DNA of 44,917 nucleotides from Candidatus Poribacteria bacterium (lineage in GTDB: Bacteria > Poribacteria > WGA-4E > WGA-3G). Under the pieces are notes generated by a model, which did not search any database, was not told the DNA's origin, and saw only the letters and a list, made by a program, of their open reading frames with translations. Every line of letters starts with the position of its first letter. Position 1 is the stretch's first letter. The stretch is taken from assembly GCA_007571305.1 (NCBI GenBank), contig RKRR01000110.1:1-44917 (forward strand), given 5' to 3'. The position numbers and the translations under genes are program-made. Of the stretch, positions 41,967-44,917 are shown piece by piece.

Positions 41967-43679
41967 ATGTTCATGAAGTCATACACTATAACACTCATCC
42001 TTATTACGCTCTGTGTATGGACAGCACAGGCAGAGAAGGGGAACCCTTTTTTTACAGAGGTAACTGATGCACTCGGTTTTACACAAGCACAAACGCCTTG
42101 GCGCGCAGGGACGCACGCCCTACCAGAAGTAATCGGGAGTGGGGTTGCCCTGTTCGATTACGATAACGATGACGCGCTCGATGTTCTGCATGTCCGATTT
42201 CCGCCTCCCGATGAAGGGGACGCTCCCGCACCGAATCGACTTTTTCGGCAACAACCTGATGGAACGTTTCTTGACGTTACGAAAGCCGCTGGCATCGGAC
42301 ATGAAGGATACGGGCAAGGTGTGGCAATCGGTGATGCGGACAATGACGGTGATGCGGATGTTTATGTGACAAATTACGGTGCTGATGCGTTTTATCGAAA
42401 CAACGGTGATGGGACGTTTGCTTTACAAGAGGCGGGGCTTTCAAACGAAGCATGGGGAACATCTGCGACTTTTGGAGATTATGACAGAGATGGATACCTC
42501 GATCTCTATGTCGCAAACTACGTTCAGTTCGATCCAGAGGCAGTATGTCGTGGAAAACATGGTGCGCCAGATTACTGCAATCCACAGGTCTTTGAACCCG
42601 CCGCGGATCGGTTGTTCCGAAACAACGGGGACGGTACATTTACAGATATGTCGCAACAGACAGGAATAGCCGCAATGCCTGGCAGAGGTCTCGGCGTTGT
42701 GTGTCTTGATCTGACAGGCGACGGTTGGGCGGATTTTTACGTCGCGAACGACGGGGAAGCCAACCAACTCTGGGTAAATCAGAAGGATGGCACTTTCGCT
42801 GAGGAAGCCATATTGTACGGTCTGGCGTTTAATGCTTATGGGCAACCTGAGGGGAGCATGGGCATCGCTGTTGGTGATGTCAATGGTGATACACGTCCAG
42901 ATCTGTTTGTGACACACTTGTCAGGTGAAACGAATACGCTTTATATCGCTTCTACCTATGCTGCATTCGTTGATATGACTGAAATGACAGGATTCGCCGG
43001 ACGTGATCTACCCTTTACGGGATTTGGGTGCGGTTTTGTGGATTTCGATAATGATGCCGATCTGGACATCGCACTCGTCAATGGTCGAGTGAAACGGAGT
43101 GCCGTTCTTGAGGGGGCAAGCACTGGTGAATTCTGGAATTTCTACGCTGAACCGAATCTTCTCTTTCAAAATAGCCATCAGCAGGAAACACCCAAGCAAA
43201 AACACTCTGGTTCATCAGGGGCCTCTTTACCGACAGCCCATTTCACTGACGTGAGTTCGCTTGCTCCTAATTTTACAGGACAGATTGAAGTCAGCCGCGG
43301 AATGGCTTTCGGTGATGTCGATAGAGATGGCGATATTGATATAGTCGTGAGTGGTATCGACAATCGACTCCGCTTTTTCCGAAACGATGCACCGCCGCCG
43401 CAACATCATTGGCTTTCTGTGCAGGCTATCACCCAACGTCGCGACGCACTTGGCGCACAGGTAACACTCAGGACAGCATCACGGACATTGACAGGTTACG
43501 TGTTACCGGGATCCAGTTATCTCAGCAGCAGTGAGCCGAGTGTACATTTCGGGTTAGGGACAGTCGATACAATTCAGGCGATTGAGATACACTGGCAAGA
43601 CGGGACTCGTGAAAGATTTCCTGGCACAACCGCCAATCAACGCGTAAAGGTTTATCAAGGGAAGGGGGTGTCTTTTTGA
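41967..43679 (+). CDS. Exported CRTAC1-like FG-GAP/ASPIC-UnbV protein
   Basis: After a signal peptide (from the ATG at 41967: MFMKSYTITLILITLC, cut near AQA/EKG) the 570-residue protein has a beta-propeller of FG-GAP/VCBS-type calcium repeats. These are DYDNDDALDV, DADNDGDADVYV, DYDRDGYLDLYV, DLTGDGWADFYV, DVNGDTRPDLFV, DFDNDADLDIAL and DVDRDGDIDIVV. It closes with an ASPIC/UnbV domain (about 490-565, LGAQVTLRTASRTLTGYV, SVHFGLGTV). It is likely a surface or periplasmic calcium-binding protein; ligand unknown. The frame starts 13 codons earlier at 41928, but an acidic N-region makes that start less likely. A Ser/Gly/Lys-rich loop lies at about 410-420. Confidence 0.85.
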   Translation: MFMKSYTITLILITLCVWTAQAEKGNPFFTEVTDALGFTQAQTPWRAGTHALPEVIGSGVALFDYDNDDALDVLHVRFPPPDEGDAPAPNRLFRQQPDGTFLDVTKAAGIGHEGYGQGVAIGDADNDGDADVYVTNYGADAFYRNNGDGTFALQEAGLSNEAWGTSATFGDYDRDGYLDLYVANYVQFDPEAVCRGKHGAPDYCNPQVFEPAADRLFRNNGDGTFTDMSQQTGIAAMPGRGLGVVCLDLTGDGWADFYVANDGEANQLWVNQKDGTFAEEAILYGLAFNAYGQPEGSMGIAVGDVNGDTRPDLFVTHLSGETNTLYIASTYAAFVDMTEMTGFAGRDLPFTGFGCGFVDFDNDADLDIALVNGRVKRSAVLEGASTGEFWNFYAEPNLLFQNSHQQETPKQKHSGSSGASLPTAHFTDVSSLAPNFTGQIEVSRGMAFGDVDRDGDIDIVVSGIDNRLRFFRNDAPPPQHHWLSVQAITQRRDALGAQVTLRTASRTLTGYVLPGSSYLSSSEPSVHFGLGTVDTIQAIEIHWQDGTRERFPGTTANQRVKVYQGKGVSF

Positions 43680-43697
43680 AGGGAATTATCTAACAAT

Positions 43698-43717
43698 CCC
43701 AAGTCTTTAGGCTTGGG
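43698..43717 (+). promoter_or_regulatory. Hairpin at the 5' side of the tnpB unit
   Basis: CCCAAG (43698-43703) and CTTGGG (43712-43717) form a 6-bp stem that can extend by a T-G and a C-G pair. It lies between the CRTAC1-like gene and tnpB. In IS200/IS605 elements a foldback marks the left end, so this may be that; it could also be a weak terminator of the preceding gene. Confidence 0.4.
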
Positions 43718-43751
43718 TCCAACCCCGTTCTTTTCAGCCTCCGTAAAAAAC

Positions 43752-43781
43752 GTGACTTTATGTGTATTTATGTGGTATAAC
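43752..43781 (+). promoter_or_regulatory. Possible tnpB promoter
   Basis: GTGACT (43752-43757) and TATAAC (43776-43781) are 18 nt apart, with TGTGG before the -10 box as in the two rpsB promoters. The tnpB start is about 80 nt downstream. Confidence 0.4.
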
Positions 43782-43861
43782 GATAGGAGTGACTCAGGGG
43801 TAGGTGCTGATACACCTGCCACACCTTATCAGAGGGAATCAGTCTCCTCCAGGAACCAATT

Positions 43862-44917
43862 ATGCCATATAAAACACACAAGATCGCATTAAATCCAACA
43901 TTCAAGCAGCGGCGATGGTTTGCACAACAATCCGGTTATGCCAGATTTGCGTATAACCGTGCGTTAGCAGATTTTAAGACCTGCTTAGCGAATGACAAGT
44001 TTCAGTCATGGCAAACACTCAACAAGAACTTCAATCAAACGAAAAGGTCTTATGAGTGGACACAAGTCCAAGACCAACGTGCAGCCTTGTATGCTATCAA
44101 AAATCTGGGACAAGGTATTTCAAATTGGGTCAATAAACGGGCGAAGTTTCCACGTTTCAAGAAACGCGGTCATAAGCAGAGGTGGACGACAGACGAACAA
44201 TCCGTTCGGGTAGAGTGCCAGCGTATCAAGTTGCCTAAAATCGGATGGATCCAAATGTTCCAAACCTTACGTTTTGATGGTAAGTTTATCAAAGTAACTA
44301 TCAGCAGGACGGCTCATCGCTGGTTTGTCTCTATCACCGTAGAAACAGAGGACACCGAAGTTGTTGACATCTCAACACACCCTGTTCTCGGTATAGATGT
44401 CGGTATCAATACCTTAGCAACTTTGAGCAATGGCACGAAATATCCTAATCCGAGACCGCCCCAACGTTATGAGCGGAAACTCAAGCGTGAGCAACGCAAG
44501 TTAAGTCGCAAAGTATTCCTGTCCAACAATTGGTATCAGCAGAAACGCGAGGTGGAGCGTCTCCACTATCGTATTGCTTGTATCCGCAACGATGCCCACC
44601 ATAAAGCCACAACGGATATTGTCCGCAGTGCCAGGGCTATCGGTATTGAGACGCTCAAGATGACGAATCTGCTCAAGAATAGGAAACTCGCGAAAGCCTT
44701 ATCTGATTCAGCCCTCGGTGGCTTCTTACAAAAACTCAAGACGAAAGCAGAGGCCGCAGGGATCCCTGTCGTGGAAGCGGATCAGTTTTATGCATCCAGT
44801 CAAACGTGCAGTCAATGCGGGCAGAAAAAAGACGACTTCACACTTTCCGAGAGAACGTATCATTGCAATCCATGCGGTCTCTCTATAGATAGAGATGTCA
44901 ACGCTGCGATAAACCTA
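43862..44917 (+). CDS. tnpB: TnpB, IS200/IS605-type RNA-guided nuclease, cut by window end
   Basis: The frame is open for 352 codons from the ATG at 43862 to the window edge and is nearly complete. The N-terminal part has the family look (MPYKTHKIALNPTFKQRRWF, YARFAYNRAL, FPRFKKRG). RuvC residues are all present: Asp in LGIDVGINTLATLSNG (about 180), Glu in IGIETLKMTNLL (about 261), and Asp in IDRDVNAAINL (about 345). The zinc ribbon CSQC and CNPC is complete. No tnpA is seen before it. TnpB proteins use a guide RNA from the 3' end of their element, which would lie outside the window. Confidence 0.9.
   Translation, partial: MPYKTHKIALNPTFKQRRWFAQQSGYARFAYNRALADFKTCLANDKFQSWQTLNKNFNQTKRSYEWTQVQDQRAALYAIKNLGQGISNWVNKRAKFPRFKKRGHKQRWTTDEQSVRVECQRIKLPKIGWIQMFQTLRFDGKFIKVTISRTAHRWFVSITVETEDTEVVDISTHPVLGIDVGINTLATLSNGTKYPNPRPPQRYERKLKREQRKLSRKVFLSNNWYQQKREVERLHYRIACIRNDAHHKATTDIVRSARAIGIETLKMTNLLKNRKLAKALSDSALGGFLQKLKTKAEAAGIPVVEADQFYASSQTCSQCGQKKDDFTLSERTYHCNPCGLSIDRDVNAAINL

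Overview
The window is a gene-dense bacterial chromosome segment of moderate GC, running almost entirely on housekeeping genes plus a few accessory genes. It is most consistent with an uncultured bacterium of the Poribacteria or a neighbouring lineage. That placement is inference: it rests on type I dockerin repeats beside DUF3500 proteins, a CRTAC1/ASPIC-UnbV protein, a mandelate-racemase-like enolase, a small HicB-like protein and many short dispersed palindromes. No 16S rRNA is present to settle it.

Layout. 1-4.7 kb, plus strand: hisI, trpE, trpG and two consecutive ATP-PPase genes of the diphthine-ammonia-ligase fold. 4.7-7.4 kb, minus: two tandem secreted DUF3500 proteins, one with dockerin repeats. 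7.7-13.9 kb, minus: panB, sucD, proS, pgk and sucC, so the two succinyl-CoA synthetase subunits are split by pgk and proS. 14.2-20.8 kb, minus: folK, a frameshifted HicB-like gene, and a fatty-acid cluster (fabF, acpP, fabG, fabD, fabH) with rpmF and yceD upstream. 20.9-22.5 kb, minus: hom behind tRNA-Pro(GGG). 23.0-24.2 kb, minus: an enolase-superfamily enzyme. 25.0-27.9 kb, plus: a VOC protein, queE, an amidohydrolase and a small membrane protein. 28.0-29.1 kb, minus: an APH-like kinase. 29.1-39.4 kb, plus: rpsB, tsf, frr, cdsA, dxr, rseP, a family 4 uracil-DNA glycosylase and priA. 39.5-43.7 kb, plus: an aldolase-like protein, an ATP-grasp ligase and a CRTAC1-like exported protein. The window ends inside a tnpB gene.

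The genes serve core metabolism and growth: amino acid synthesis (his, trp, hom), fatty-acid synthesis, pantothenate and folate synthesis, the TCA cycle and glycolysis, translation (ribosomal proteins L32 and S2, EF-Ts, RRF, ProRS), isoprenoid and phospholipid synthesis, and DNA repair and restart. Three familiar operons are present with one usual member missing from each expected slot: plsX (rpmF-fabH), pyrH (tsf-frr) and uppS (frr-cdsA).

The most distinctive signals lie between genes. One repeat family is MITE-like: its termini begin CCCAAGTTGC, and one copy sits between 9-bp direct repeats at the trpE stop codon. A second family is built from ACTGA/TCAGT units, often forms palindromes, abuts or supplies start codons, and is dense from 30 to 41 kb. 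The rpsB gene has two consecutive promoter-like sequences and a long, apparently structured leader. No CRISPR array, rRNA or obvious defence island is visible.
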